Shown: positions 36,243 through 44,926 of the stretch, piece by piece
Numbering within the stretch: position 1 is the first letter of the stretch
How the letters are laid out: each line of letters begins with the position of its first letter
From: Burkholderiales bacterium
GTDB taxonomy: Bacteria; Pseudomonadota; Gammaproteobacteria; Burkholderiales; Burkholderiaceae_C
DNA length: 64,000 nucleotides
Direction: 5' to 3'
Assembly (NCBI GenBank): GCA_016703325.1
Contig: JADJCH010000028.1
Coordinates: 1 to 64,000, forward strand
Position numbers and translations under genes: made by a program
Notes under the pieces: model-generated
What the model was told of the DNA's origin: nothing
The model's input: only the letters and a program-made list of their open reading frames with translations
Database searches by the model: none

Positions 36243-36551
36243 TCAATACCCACGCAACATGAAGTCCAGCGAGGCCTCGACGCGCAAGTGATCGTCGAGG
36301 GACAGACGGCCCACAGGATGTCGCAGCAACGAGTTCGGAACGGCCAGGATGTTGGGCGTGTCCAGTACCCAGTCGTCCTCATCGACCTCGATCAGTTGCT
36401 GAGCACCGCGCAGCAGCGGCCGATCCGCTCGCCAGCGCCGCATCGGGACGCACCAGCGGGTCGGCGTCTGCACCAAGTCGCTTTGGACATCCAGGTACAA
36501 CCCGTGGGACGCGCGCGGGTCGGTGTTGGCGAACAGATCGAAGCGGGCCAC
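36243..36551 (-). CDS. ccdB: CcdB-like toxin
   Basis: 102 residues: MARFDLFANTDPRASHGLYL followed by DVQSDLVQTPTRWCVPM, then an acidic EVDEDDWVLDTPNILAVPNS and the end DHLRVEASLDFMLRGY. This is the CcdB pattern. The toxin traps DNA gyrase on cut DNA; the C-terminal residues that insert into gyrase in F-plasmid CcdB are Trp-Gly-Ile, here replaced by LRGY as in many chromosomal members. The gene begins three bases after the antitoxin stop. It ends about 30 bases from the anomalous G-rich block. Confidence 0.82.
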   Translation of the reverse strand: MARFDLFANTDPRASHGLYLDVQSDLVQTPTRWCVPMRRWRADRPLLRGAQQLIEVDEDDWVLDTPNILAVPNSLLRHPVGRLSLDDHLRVEASLDFMLRGY

Positions 36552-36554
36552 GCG

Positions 36555-36881
36555 TCAGCCCTCACCGCCGGGACCCCCATCGGTCGCCCCCGACTCCAGG
36601 AAGCGTTGGAGCTGCTGCGCCGCGGTCCCCTCCGCCTCGATGTCACGGGCGTAGACCTCAAGGGCGTCGCGGTTGTCGTGGGCCCATCGGCTGGCGCTGG
36701 CATATCCGCCGGGAGGGCGCCAATCACCAACGTCATCGGCGGCCGCGGCTGCCCGCGCCGGCACTGCGCGCATCGGGAGCAGCTCCACTCGTCCGTCGGG
36801 GTGGTAGACCACCTCGAACAGCTGCCCCGCCAAACGCTTGCCCAGCGAAATCTGTCCACTGGCACCGACTTCTTTGAGCAT
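36555..36881 (-). CDS. ccdA: CcdA-like antitoxin with an unusual N-terminal domain
   Basis: 108 residues. The C-terminal part, RWAHDNRDALEVYARDIEAE followed by GTAAQQLQRFLE, resembles the flexible CcdA tail that wraps CcdB. The N-terminal part, GASGQISLGKRLAGQLFEVV followed by YHPDGRVELLPM, does not look like the CcdA ribbon-helix-helix but like a swapped-hairpin (AbrB/MazE-type) fold. AAAGGAC precedes the ATG at 36881; a TTG at 36911 is a longer alternative. It is encoded first, as expected for an antitoxin. Confidence 0.72.
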   Translation of the reverse strand: MLKEVGASGQISLGKRLAGQLFEVVYHPDGRVELLPMRAVPARAAAAADDVGDWRPPGGYASASRWAHDNRDALEVYARDIEAEGTAAQQLQRFLESGATDGGPGGEG

Positions 36882-36948
36882 GACGAGCGTCCTTTCAACT
36901 GAGGTCTTCAATCATGCTGCATGAACGAAAGCTGCGGAAGTAACTCCC

Positions 36949-37842
36949 TCACCCCCGCCGCGACGCCAGCCAGATGCTCGGCAGGATCAGCGCCGCGCCC
37001 ACCAGGTGGTACCACTGCGGCACCTCGCCGAGCAGCCACCAGGCGTTGAGCGAGCCGTAGAGCGGGCCGAGGTAGAGCAGCAGGGAGGAGCGGGTGGCGC
37101 CGAGTTCGCGGATCAGGAAGGCGTAGGCCAGGTAGGACAGCAGGCCGGGCAGGATGGCGGCGGCGACGATCAGGGTCAGGGCGTGGGTCGTCAGCGGCAG
37201 GGGCGGAACCAGCCAGGCCTCCAGCAGGGTGAAGGGGATCAGCACCAGCACGCCGCCGATCATGATGCTGGCCAGCCGGGTGAGCGCCGGCAGGCTGCTG
37301 CTCCAGTGCTGCTGGAGCACCGAGTAGGCCACCCAGGAGAGCATGCACAGCAGGATCCAGCCGTCGCCCGGGGTGAGGCGCAGGTGCAGCAGGTTGTGCC
37401 AGTCGCCCTTGAGCACCACAAACACCACGCCCAGCAGCGCCAGCCCCATGCCCAGGCGCTGCCAGATGCTGGCGTGTTCGTGCATCAGCTGCCGGCTGGC
37501 GATGGCAATGCCCACCGGCGCGGCAGCATAGATCAGGCCGATGTTGGTGGCGGTGGTGCTCTGCCCGCCCAGGTAGACGATGGCGCCGCAGATCCACATG
37601 CCGGTGGCGCCCAGCACCAGGCTCTGCTTCCATTCGGCGCGCAGTTGCGCACGCTGCTTCCACAGCTCACGGCCCACCCAGGGCAGCATCAGCAACAGCG
37701 CCAGGCCCCAGCGGCCCAGGGCCAGCACATGGGGCAGCACCACGCCTTTGGCCGCGCGGGCGATGACGTAGTTGGACGACCAGATGACCGGCGTGAACCA
37801 GAGCAGCAGGAAGGCGAGGCGGTGGCGCTGGGCAGGGGTCAC
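36949..37842 (-). CDS. EamA-family (DMT) transporter
   Basis: 297 residues with about ten hydrophobic helices in two EamA repeats. The first opens with FLLLWFTPVIWSSNYVIARA and the second follows the cytoplasmic stretch KGDWHNLLHLRLTPGDGW. The end, LLGEVPQWYHLVGAALILPS, is the conserved last-helix motif of the family (GExxxxxxxxGxxLI). Members export metabolites or amino acids. The start is a GTG at 37842. Substrate unknown. It stands alone between ccdAB and a hypothetical membrane protein. Confidence 0.85.
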   Translation of the reverse strand: MTPAQRHRLAFLLLWFTPVIWSSNYVIARAAKGVVLPHVLALGRWGLALLLMLPWVGRELWKQRAQLRAEWKQSLVLGATGMWICGAIVYLGGQSTTATNIGLIYAAAPVGIAIASRQLMHEHASIWQRLGMGLALLGVVFVVLKGDWHNLLHLRLTPGDGWILLCMLSWVAYSVLQQHWSSSLPALTRLASIMIGGVLVLIPFTLLEAWLVPPLPLTTHALTLIVAAAILPGLLSYLAYAFLIRELGATRSSLLLYLGPLYGSLNAWWLLGEVPQWYHLVGAALILPSIWLASRRG

Positions 37843-38010
37843 GGGGGCAGGTGGATCCGGGTGGGGTGGCCGGGCGTCGGCCAGACCCTGGAGCCTAGCG
37901 AAAACCCGCAGGACCTGCCGGCCTGTGGCCAGCCCCGGCGCCGCTGTGCAGCGCCAGCGTGCCGGGCGCGCACTGTAGCCGTTGAGCCCGCCGTTGAACC
38001 CGCCGCGGCC

Positions 38011-38961
38011 TCAGCAGCCCAGCTTGATCTGGCGCTCGCGCAGCAGCTGGCGCTCGGCACGCAGCTGGTCCTGGCGGGCGCCGCTCTGGGGCTGGCGGCT
38101 CTGGCGGTCGATGCGGTCGATGCCGGCGGCCAGGGATTGGCAGGGGGTGAGGTGGGCGGTGGCTGCGTTGGCGGCAGGGGGCGTGCGTTCCTTCGCCGTC
38201 GCCTTGCTGGTGGGCGGCTGGGCAGCCCTTGAGGCGGCCTTGGGATCGGGACTGGGACTGGGTTTGGGATTGGGATTGGGATTGGGATTGGGTTTGGGCT
38301 TGGTACGGTCCGCATCGGCCACACCGGCCAGGGGTCGCAGGCGCAGGTCGACCGGCGACTGGCCCGCTGGGCAGCGACCGTCCTGGGAGTAGCTGACCCG
38401 CCCGCCCCCGCTGCACTTGGTGATCGGCGCACCGTCGTTGAGCACGGCCGGTGGGGTGGTGTTGCCACGCGCCGCCGGCTGGCCGCGCACTGCATTGGCA
38501 GCAGGCACCGAACCGTTTCCTGACAAGGGTTGTGATGGAAGTGAGTCCCCGCTCGCATTACCTGGTGTGGCGGCCACCGCGGAACCGGGGCCGGCGCGGG
38601 GCGGATCGAAGGTCCAGGGTCCTTCGCGGCCGCCCGCGGTCTCGGTCACCACCGCGGCGGTGCTGCCGCTGCGCGGGTTGTTCCACTCGCCCAGCCAGCG
38701 CGACACCTGGTACAGCCCCCAGGACACCGCCACGGCAGCCAGCAGGATGGCCAGTCCGACAACGGTCCATTCCTTCATCGACAGCGTCACCCGACGCGGC
38801 GGTGCTGCGCGCCAGGAGCGCGTGGTGGTCAGCGAGGGTTTCAGGGCCGAGGCCGGCAGGGGATCCGCCGCACGGCGGAACATGCGCGGGTCGTAGCGCG
38901 CCGGGTCGTCCTCGCGTTTGCGGGTCCGGCGGTTCATGTAGTCGCGGTCGATCGAAGCCAT
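38011..38961 (-). CDS. single-helix membrane protein with a Pro-Asn repeat, unrecognised
   Basis: 316 residues. A charged cytoplasmic N-terminus (MNRRTRKREDDPARYDPRMF) precedes one membrane helix (TVVGLAILLAAVAVSWGLY) and a long periplasmic region. That region holds a small Cys-containing segment (ITKCSGGGRVSYSQDGRCPA, residues that look like a disulfide-bonded loop), then a KPNPNPNPNPNPKPSPSPDP low-complexity repeat encoded by a GGGATT array on the other strand, and a C-terminal helix of Arg/Gln/Leu ending in KLGC. The repeat probably acts as a rigid spacer across the periplasm. I do not recognise a family. Confidence 0.65.
   Translation of the reverse strand: MASIDRDYMNRRTRKREDDPARYDPRMFRRAADPLPASALKPSLTTTRSWRAAPPRRVTLSMKEWTVVGLAILLAAVAVSWGLYQVSRWLGEWNNPRSGSTAAVVTETAGGREGPWTFDPPRAGPGSAVAATPGNASGDSLPSQPLSGNGSVPAANAVRGQPAARGNTTPPAVLNDGAPITKCSGGGRVSYSQDGRCPAGQSPVDLRLRPLAGVADADRTKPKPNPNPNPNPKPSPSPDPKAASRAAQPPTSKATAKERTPPAANAATAHLTPCQSLAAGIDRIDRQSRQPQSGARQDQLRAERQLLRERQIKLGC
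38242..38298. repeat. six-base GGGATT/GGGACT/GGGTTT tandem array inside a gene
   Basis: Ten GGG tracts occur at exact six-base spacing on the plus strand, GGGATT being the commonest unit. The period is two codons, so length changes keep the frame of the leftward gene and alter only the number of Pro-x pairs. The array satisfies the G-quadruplex pattern on the template strand. Confidence 0.9.
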
Positions 38962-39103
38962 GGAGAAGAGAACAACCGCAGGAAGGTGCAGGGAGAGAAG
39001 GCAGGGGAGGCGTGAGACTGCGCGGACTCTAGGTCGCCCGTCGGAAATGCACAAGCCAAACGAAGAAATCACGTTGCTGTGCGGCGAACGACACAATGTG
39101 GAC

Positions 39104-39961
39104 ATGGATTTTCCGCTCATCGACTACCGCGCAGCGGATGCACCGCAGCGCCTGTGCCTGAGCCTGCGCGAGACCGGCTTCGCAGCGCTGCGGCACACGC
39201 CCCTGCAGGCTGTGGCCATCCGCAGCATCGGCCGGGAGTGGCTGGGCTTCTTCCGCTCGCCGGCCCGACAGGCCTGCCTGTGGGACCCGGTCCGGCAGGA
39301 TGGCTGGTTTCCGCCCGAGGTGTCGGAGGTGGCCAAAGGCCACAGCCAGCGCGACCTGAAGGAGTTTTTCCACGGCTACGCCTGGGGCCGCTGGCCGGAC
39401 GGGGTGTCGGATGCGGCACGCCGCTACGCCGACCAGGCCACCGGGCTGGCGGCGACCCTGCTGGCGTGGGTTCAGGCCGGCAGCCCGGAGAATGTGCGCG
39501 CCGGCTACAGCGAGCCGCTGCCGCGGATGATCGAGGGCAGCGACCGCACCCTGCTGCGGGTGCTGCACTACCCGCCGCAGGTCGAGCCGGCCCCGCCCGG
39601 GGCGCTGCGTGCGGCTGCGCACGAGGACATCAACCTGCTGACGATCCTGCCGGCCGCCGAGGAGGCCGGGCTGCAGGTGCAGGACCGCCAGGGCCGCTGG
39701 CTGGACCTGCCGGTGACCCGGCCGGAGGATGAAGACCAGCTGGTCATCGTCAACACCGGCGACATGCTGCAGGAGGCCTCCGGCGGATGGTTTCCCTCCA
39801 CCCCCCACCGGGTGCTCAATCCGGTGGGTGAAGCGGCGCTGCGCTCGCGCATCGCGCTGCCGCTGTTCCTGCATCCGCGGGCCGAAGTGCGCCTGTCGGC
39901 CCGCCACACCGCCGGCAGCTGCCTGGACGAGCGCCTGCGCGAACTGGGGCTGAAGACATGA
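39104..39961 (+). CDS. Fe(II)/2-oxoglutarate oxygenase, isopenicillin N synthase-like
   Basis: About 285 residues beginning MDFPLIDYRAADAP. The iron-binding triad is visible: HED in RAAAHEDINLLTILPA and the distal His in WFPSTPHRVLNPVG. RSRIALPLFLHP holds the Arg-x-Ser-type 2-oxoglutarate anchor region. FHGYAWGRWPD and FFRSPARQACLWD are the family's N-terminal features. Such enzymes hydroxylate or desaturate small molecules. An in-frame ATG at 39047 would add 19 residues. The stop overlaps the next ATG by four bases, linking it to the MazG-like gene. Substrate unknown. Confidence 0.85.
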   Translation: MDFPLIDYRAADAPQRLCLSLRETGFAALRHTPLQAVAIRSIGREWLGFFRSPARQACLWDPVRQDGWFPPEVSEVAKGHSQRDLKEFFHGYAWGRWPDGVSDAARRYADQATGLAATLLAWVQAGSPENVRAGYSEPLPRMIEGSDRTLLRVLHYPPQVEPAPPGALRAAAHEDINLLTILPAAEEAGLQVQDRQGRWLDLPVTRPEDEDQLVIVNTGDMLQEASGGWFPSTPHRVLNPVGEAALRSRIALPLFLHPRAEVRLSARHTAGSCLDERLRELGLKT

Positions 39962-40338
39962 GTCCTCCCGACGACACGAACCCCACGGTCCGGCCGCTGG
40001 ACGTTGCGGCACTGCAGGCCCGGCTGCGGCGCTTCTCCGCCGAGCGGGACTGGGAGCCTTACCAGACGCCGAAAAACCTGGCGATGGCGATGGTGGTGGA
40101 GGCCGCGGAGCTGGTGGAAATCTTCCAGTGGATGACGCCGGAGGAATCCACCCGGCTGGCCGAGCACCCCCAGCGCCAGCAGCATCTGGGTGAGGAGATC
40201 GCCGACGTGCTGGTCTACCTGCTGCAGATCGCCGACCGCTGCGGCGTGGACATCGCCGCGGCGGTGGACCGCAAGATCGGCCTGAACGCCCTCAGGTACC
40301 CACCCAAACTCCCCAGCACGGAGCGGCCCGAGGGCTGA
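39958..40338 (+). CDS. MazG-like nucleotide pyrophosphohydrolase
   Basis: 126 residues. The metal-binding ExxE-12-28-ExxD motif is seen as VVEAAELVEIFQWM and HLGEEIADVLVYLLQIADRC. FSAERDWEPYQTPKNLAMAM is the typical N-terminus of the short dCTPase-like group (RS21-C6 type), which hydrolyses dCTP or modified nucleotides and cleans the nucleotide pool. The ATG overlaps the oxygenase stop, so the pair is translationally coupled. A functional connection between them is not obvious. Confidence 0.87.
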   Translation: MSPPDDTNPTVRPLDVAALQARLRRFSAERDWEPYQTPKNLAMAMVVEAAELVEIFQWMTPEESTRLAEHPQRQQHLGEEIADVLVYLLQIADRCGVDIAAAVDRKIGLNALRYPPKLPSTERPEG

Positions 40339-40405
40339 GCAACCGACGGCGTCGAGTGGATCCGGAAACTTGCCAACCCGTCTCCCCGGGCGCATGCTGG
40401 ACCGC

Positions 40406-41728
40406 ATGGCCTCGGAATCGCTTGCGCTGCCCTTGAACAATGCCCTCATCGGGTTGGTCGCCGCTCTGGCGGTGGGCCTGATCGTCGGCCTGGAGCGCGG
40501 CTGGCATGGCCGCGAGCTGCCGGAGGGCTCGCGGGTGGCCGGGCTGCGCACCTTTGCGCTGATCGGCCTGTTCGGCGGGGTCTCGGCGCAGTTGCGTGAG
40601 CCCTTCGGTGCCGCGGTGCTGGCGGCCGGTCTGGTCTGCCTGGGTCTGCTGGGTGTCGTCTCCTACGCCGCCTGGATGCGCAGCAGCGGCCGGCTCAGCG
40701 CCACCAGCAGCATCGCCGCCCTCTTGACCTGCGTGCTGGGCGCCTTGGCCGCCTCCGGCGCGCCGGTGCTGGCGGTGGGCACGGCGGTGGTGGTGGCGGT
40801 GCTGCTGGACCTGAAGTCCACCCTGCACCGCTGGCTGCGGCGCATCGAACAGCGCGAGCTCAGCGCCGCATTGCAGATGGGGGTGATCTCCCTGGTGGTG
40901 CTGCCGCTGCTGCCGGACCAGGGCTACGGCCCCGACCAGGCGATCAACCCCTACCGACTGTGGTGGGCGGTGGTGATCGTCTCCGGGCTGTCGCTGGGCG
41001 GCCATGTGGCGATGCGGGCGGTGGGCGCTGGCCAGGGCATGTTCTGGACCGGCCTGCTGGGCGGGCTGGCCTCCTCCACCGCCGCGACGCTGACGCTGGC
41101 GCGCCAGGCCCATGCCGATCCGCGCCTGACCGCGCCCGCCGCAGCCGGTGCATTGGCCGCCTGCGGGGTGATGGCGCTGCGCATGACGCTGATCGCCCTC
41201 ACGCTGCAGCCGGCCTTCGGCCGCACGCTGGCACTGCCGCTGGTGGTGGCCGGACTGACGCTGCTCGGCCTGGCCGGCTGGGGCTGGCGGCAATTCGGCC
41301 ACAGTCAGGGGCTGCAGCGCCCGGGCGGTGCCGCCAAGGAGGACGCGGACAACGCAGCGCGCGAGGCGCAACCCTTCGACCTCAGCGTCGCACTGGGTTT
41401 TGCGGCCTTCCTGGGTGTGATGGCGGTGCTGGGCCGGGCGGCGCATGGGTGGCTGGGCGCACCCGGCGTGCATGCGTTGGCGCTGCTGTCCGGCCTGGCG
41501 GATGTGGACGCGATCCTGATCACCGTCTCGCGCATGCAGGCCGACGGCACCCTGGGCACCGGCTCGGCGGTGCTGGCCGTGGGGCTGGCGGTGGCATCCA
41601 ACCAGGTCACCAAGGCGGTGATTGCCCGCAGCGCCGGCAGCGCAGCGCTGGCCCGCCAGGTGCTGCTGGGCTATGCGGTGGCGCTGTTGACCGGGACGCT
41701 GGCCGCCGGACTCGGGCTGCTGATCTGA
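40406..41728 (+). CDS. MgtC/SapB and DUF4010 membrane protein
   Basis: About 440 residues with roughly twelve membrane helices. The N-terminal ALAVGLIVGLERGWHGRELP and SRVAGLRTFALIGLFGGVSA form the MgtC/SapB-type domain; the rest is a DUF4010 domain containing GLLGGLASSTAATLTLARQA and LSGLADVDAILITVSRMQ. The family is conserved in proteobacteria and its transport role, if any, is unknown. The start could be the ATG at 40394 or 40406; no strong ribosome-binding site decides. Confidence 0.82.
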   Translation: MASESLALPLNNALIGLVAALAVGLIVGLERGWHGRELPEGSRVAGLRTFALIGLFGGVSAQLREPFGAAVLAAGLVCLGLLGVVSYAAWMRSSGRLSATSSIAALLTCVLGALAASGAPVLAVGTAVVVAVLLDLKSTLHRWLRRIEQRELSAALQMGVISLVVLPLLPDQGYGPDQAINPYRLWWAVVIVSGLSLGGHVAMRAVGAGQGMFWTGLLGGLASSTAATLTLARQAHADPRLTAPAAAGALAACGVMALRMTLIALTLQPAFGRTLALPLVVAGLTLLGLAGWGWRQFGHSQGLQRPGGAAKEDADNAAREAQPFDLSVALGFAAFLGVMAVLGRAAHGWLGAPGVHALALLSGLADVDAILITVSRMQADGTLGTGSAVLAVGLAVASNQVTKAVIARSAGSAALARQVLLGYAVALLTGTLAAGLGLLI

Positions 41729-41801
41729 GCAACCTGAGACCGGTCCGCCGGATCCCGGGCCAGCTGAAGGCCGCCCTCCCGGGGTCAGCGCCTTTCCGAA
41801 G

Positions 41802-44480
41802 TCAGAGCACCTTGGTGACGAGCTTGAAGTCCGGGTCCTCGGTGAAGCTGCCCACCGCGAAGCCCAGGCTGCGCATCAGCCGCAGCATGTTGTCGTTGTT
41901 GGCCAGCACCAGGCCCTCGATCTGCGCCAGGCCCTTGCTGCGGGCGAACTCCATGATCGACAGCATCATGCGCGAGCCCAGCCCCTGGCCCTTGAAGTGG
42001 TCCGACACCACCAGCGAGAACTCGCAGGTGGTCTGGTCCGGGTTGGTGATGTAGCGCGACACACCGATGATCTGCTCGGTCTCGACGAAACCGCCCTGCC
42101 CGTCCGGCTTGCGATCGACATGGATGGCCGCCAGCGCCATTTCGCGGTCGTAGTCGATCAGCGTGTAACGCGCCAGCATGCGCGGCGGCAGCTCGGTCAT
42201 CGCGCTGGCGAAGCGGAAGTAGCGGCTCTCCTGCGACAGGCTCTTGACGAAGGCCTGCAGCATGTCGGCATCGTCCGGACGGACCGGCCGGATCGTGTAC
42301 ATGCCGCCGCCCTTCATCGGCCACTCGCTCTCGTGCCGGGTGGGGTACGGCAGGATGGCCAGGTGGTTGTAGTCGCGTGCGGCCGGGCCGGCATGCTCGA
42401 CCACGATGCGCGCGTCCACCGCCACCGCACCGTGTTCGTCGACGATCACCGGGTTGATGTCCATCTCGCGCAGCTGCGGCAGCTCGCAGACCATTTCCGA
42501 GACGCGCAGCAGCACCTGTTCCACCGCCTCGAAATCGGCCGCCGGGGCGCCGCGCCACTCGCCCAGCGACTCCGACACCCGCGAGCGCTCGATCAACCGG
42601 TGCGCCAGGAACTGGTTCAACGGCGGCAGCTCCATCGCCCGGTCGGCGATCAGCTCGATCATGGTGCCGCCGGCACCGAAGGTGATCACCGGGCCGAAGG
42701 GGTCGTCGGTGGTCAGGCCGATGTAGATCTCCCGCCCGCGGCGCTTGCCGCTCATCGGCTGGATGGTCACGCCGTTGATGCGCGCCGAGGGCATGGCCTT
42801 GGAGACCGCAGCCAGCATGTCGTTGTAGGTGTCTCGCACCTGGGTGGCGCTCACCACGTTCAGCGCCACACCCTGCACGTCGGACTTGTGGCTGATGTCG
42901 GGTGAGTCGATCTTCAGCGCCACCGGGTAGCCCAGCTGGCTGGCGATCAGCATCGCCTCGTTGGCACTGCGCGCCAGCATGGTGCGGGTGACGGGAATGT
43001 GGAAGGCCGCCAGCAGGGCCTTGGACTCCATCTCGGTGAGCACCTTGCGGCGCTCGGCCAGCACCCCTTCGATCAGCAGCCGAGCGCCCTCCACGTCCGG
43101 CTTGGACAGGTGCGACATCGGTGGCGGCGTCTGCTGCAGCAGCTGCTGGTTTTGATAGAACGTGGCGATGTTGTGGAAGGCATCGACCGCGTTCTCCGGC
43201 GTGCGGAAGCTCGGGATCGAGCGCGCATTGAGCATGCTGCGCGCTTCCTTCACCCGGTCATCGCCCATCCAGCAGGCCAGCACCGGCTTGCCGGTGGTGT
43301 TGAAGGCGTCCAGCACGCCCTTGGCCACCTGGTTGGCATCGGTCTCCGGCTTGGGCGAATAGATCGCCAGCACGCCGTCGGCACTGCTGTCGCGGCTGCA
43401 GGCCTGCAGGGCCGCGTTGTACTGCTCCGCGGTGGCCTCTTCGCCCAGGTCCACCACCTGGCCCACCGAGGCATTCGGGCCCAGCTTGCCCACCAGGTCG
43501 GCACGGGTCTTTTCGGTCAGGGTGGCCACGTGCAGGCCGATCTCGTTGGCCCAGTCGGCCGCGAGCACACCGGGGCCACCCCCGTTGGTGACGATGGCCA
43601 GGCGCTTGCCCACCGGCCGGTAGCGCGAGGCCAGGCACTTGGCCGCGGAGAACAGCTGGGTGAACTGGCGCACCCGCACCACACCGGCACGGCGCAGGGC
43701 GGCCTCGAAGACATCGTCCGAGCCGACGATGGCCGCAGAGTGGGTGAGCGCCGCGTGGCTGCCGGCCGGTTTGCGGCCGGCCTTCATCACCACCACCGGC
43801 TTGACGTAGGCCGCAGCCCGCAGCGCGCTCATGAAGCGCCTCGCCTGGTGGATGCCCTCCATGTAGACCAGGATGCTGTGGGTGGAGGCATCGTGGGCCA
43901 GGAAGTCCAGCACCTGCGGCAGGTCCACCGCGGTGTTCGGCCCCAGCGAGACCACCGCCGAGAACCCCACGCCGTTGGCGCGGGCCCAGTCCAGGATCGA
44001 GGCGGTCAAGGCGCCGGACTGCGACACCAGCCCCAGCGGACCGGGAGAAGCCAGTGGGCCGGCCACACCCGCATTGAGCTTCAGGTGCGGGCGCTGGAAG
44101 CCCAGGCTGTTGGGCCCGAGCAGGTGCACCCCATGGCGGCGGGCGATGGTCTGCAACTCCGCACAGGGGCTGCTTTCCAGACCGGAGGACAGCACCAGCG
44201 CCGCGCGGCAGCGGATGCGTCCGGCAATCTCCAGCGCAGCTGCGATCCGATCGTGGGGCAGCGCAATGATCGCCAGGTCCGCCCGGCTGTGCGCCAGATC
44301 GGACAAGGTACCGGTCATCTCGATGTCCAGGTGCGTCACCTCACCCGCGTAACCCTGGTCCTTCATCTGCGCGAGCAGGGTACGCGCCATCGAGTTCTGA
44401 GCCTCCGGGTGCTCCGGATGGCCCGCGAAAACGACGATCGACCGGGGTGAGAACAAAGGGGTGAGGAAGTGCTGGTCCAT
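41802..44480 (-). CDS. PatZ-like protein: acyl-CoA synthetase (NDP-forming) domain plus GNAT acetyltransferase
   Basis: 892 residues. The N-terminal CoA-binding and ligase domains contain FSPRSIVVFAGHPEHPEAQ, GPNSLGFQRPHLKLNAGV and the phospho-His motif ALTHSAAIVGSDD with H247. The ATP-grasp part (LGYPVALKIDSPDISHKSDV) follows, then a C-terminal acetyltransferase with YTIRPVRPDDADMLQAFV and DHFKGQGLGSRMMLSIME. This is the architecture of PatZ/Pat, which acetylates lysines of central enzymes such as acetyl-CoA synthetase. In most Pat proteins the ligase half is regulatory; H247 is kept here, so ligase activity cannot be excluded. Start ATG at 44480. It fits the fatty-acid/acetate theme of the window. 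Confidence 0.9.
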   Translation of the reverse strand: MDQHFLTPLFSPRSIVVFAGHPEHPEAQNSMARTLLAQMKDQGYAGEVTHLDIEMTGTLSDLAHSRADLAIIALPHDRIAAALEIAGRIRCRAALVLSSGLESSPCAELQTIARRHGVHLLGPNSLGFQRPHLKLNAGVAGPLASPGPLGLVSQSGALTASILDWARANGVGFSAVVSLGPNTAVDLPQVLDFLAHDASTHSILVYMEGIHQARRFMSALRAAAYVKPVVVMKAGRKPAGSHAALTHSAAIVGSDDVFEAALRRAGVVRVRQFTQLFSAAKCLASRYRPVGKRLAIVTNGGGPGVLAADWANEIGLHVATLTEKTRADLVGKLGPNASVGQVVDLGEEATAEQYNAALQACSRDSSADGVLAIYSPKPETDANQVAKGVLDAFNTTGKPVLACWMGDDRVKEARSMLNARSIPSFRTPENAVDAFHNIATFYQNQQLLQQTPPPMSHLSKPDVEGARLLIEGVLAERRKVLTEMESKALLAAFHIPVTRTMLARSANEAMLIASQLGYPVALKIDSPDISHKSDVQGVALNVVSATQVRDTYNDMLAAVSKAMPSARINGVTIQPMSGKRRGREIYIGLTTDDPFGPVITFGAGGTMIELIADRAMELPPLNQFLAHRLIERSRVSESLGEWRGAPAADFEAVEQVLLRVSEMVCELPQLREMDINPVIVDEHGAVAVDARIVVEHAGPAARDYNHLAILPYPTRHESEWPMKGGGMYTIRPVRPDDADMLQAFVKSLSQESRYFRFASAMTELPPRMLARYTLIDYDREMALAAIHVDRKPDGQGGFVETEQIIGVSRYITNPDQTTCEFSLVVSDHFKGQGLGSRMMLSIMEFARSKGLAQIEGLVLANNDNMLRLMRSLGFAVGSFTEDPDFKLVTKVL

Positions 44481-44926
44481 GGTGGGGCGGACAACGGTCT
44501 GAAACAAACCCGCGCAGCATAGCCCCGCCGGTCCTCGGGTCAGAGTAAACCCTGGTTCATCTTGATGGACCGCAAAGCCGGGGCGCGACTTGTGACCGCT
44601 GCGCCGCGGCCTGTTTCGATCCGGTGCGTTCGCGTTCCTTCATTCTTAATATCTTCTTTATATAACTGGTGTTCATAGTAGAGGGGCGCAGGTTCTGTGG
44701 ACAACCCGCGGTTTCCCATGCGCGACAGGGACTTGGCTGCGCTTCAACCCTGTGGGCGCCCCCCGGGATGACACGGGGGTGAAAAGACAACAACTCCGAG
44801 AATCGCGGTCAGCCTGTGAATCGATGGGGAGTTGCTCCAGACTTGTCCACATCCTTGTGCCTTGACAGGGTCGGGACCAGCAGTTCTCATCGCGCCCGCT
44901 GTGAACTTTTCCACCTGAAAGCGCCG
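44481..44926. promoter_or_regulatory. AT-rich intergenic region with DnaA-box-like sites, replication-origin candidate
   Basis: In this 446-base divergent gap a strikingly AT-rich stretch (about 44637-44684, including CTTAATATCTTCTTTATATA) is followed by TGTGGACAA at 44696-44704 and TTGTCCACA at 44843-44851, the same 9-mer on opposite strands and one base from the DnaA consensus. TGTGAATCG at 44815 is a weaker match. AT-rich DNA beside DnaA boxes is the layout of oriC. Three parS sites lie 28-32 kb away, a normal distance from an origin. dnaA and dnaN are not adjacent, which argues for caution; the AT-rich tract may simply be a strong divergent promoter. Confidence 0.4.
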
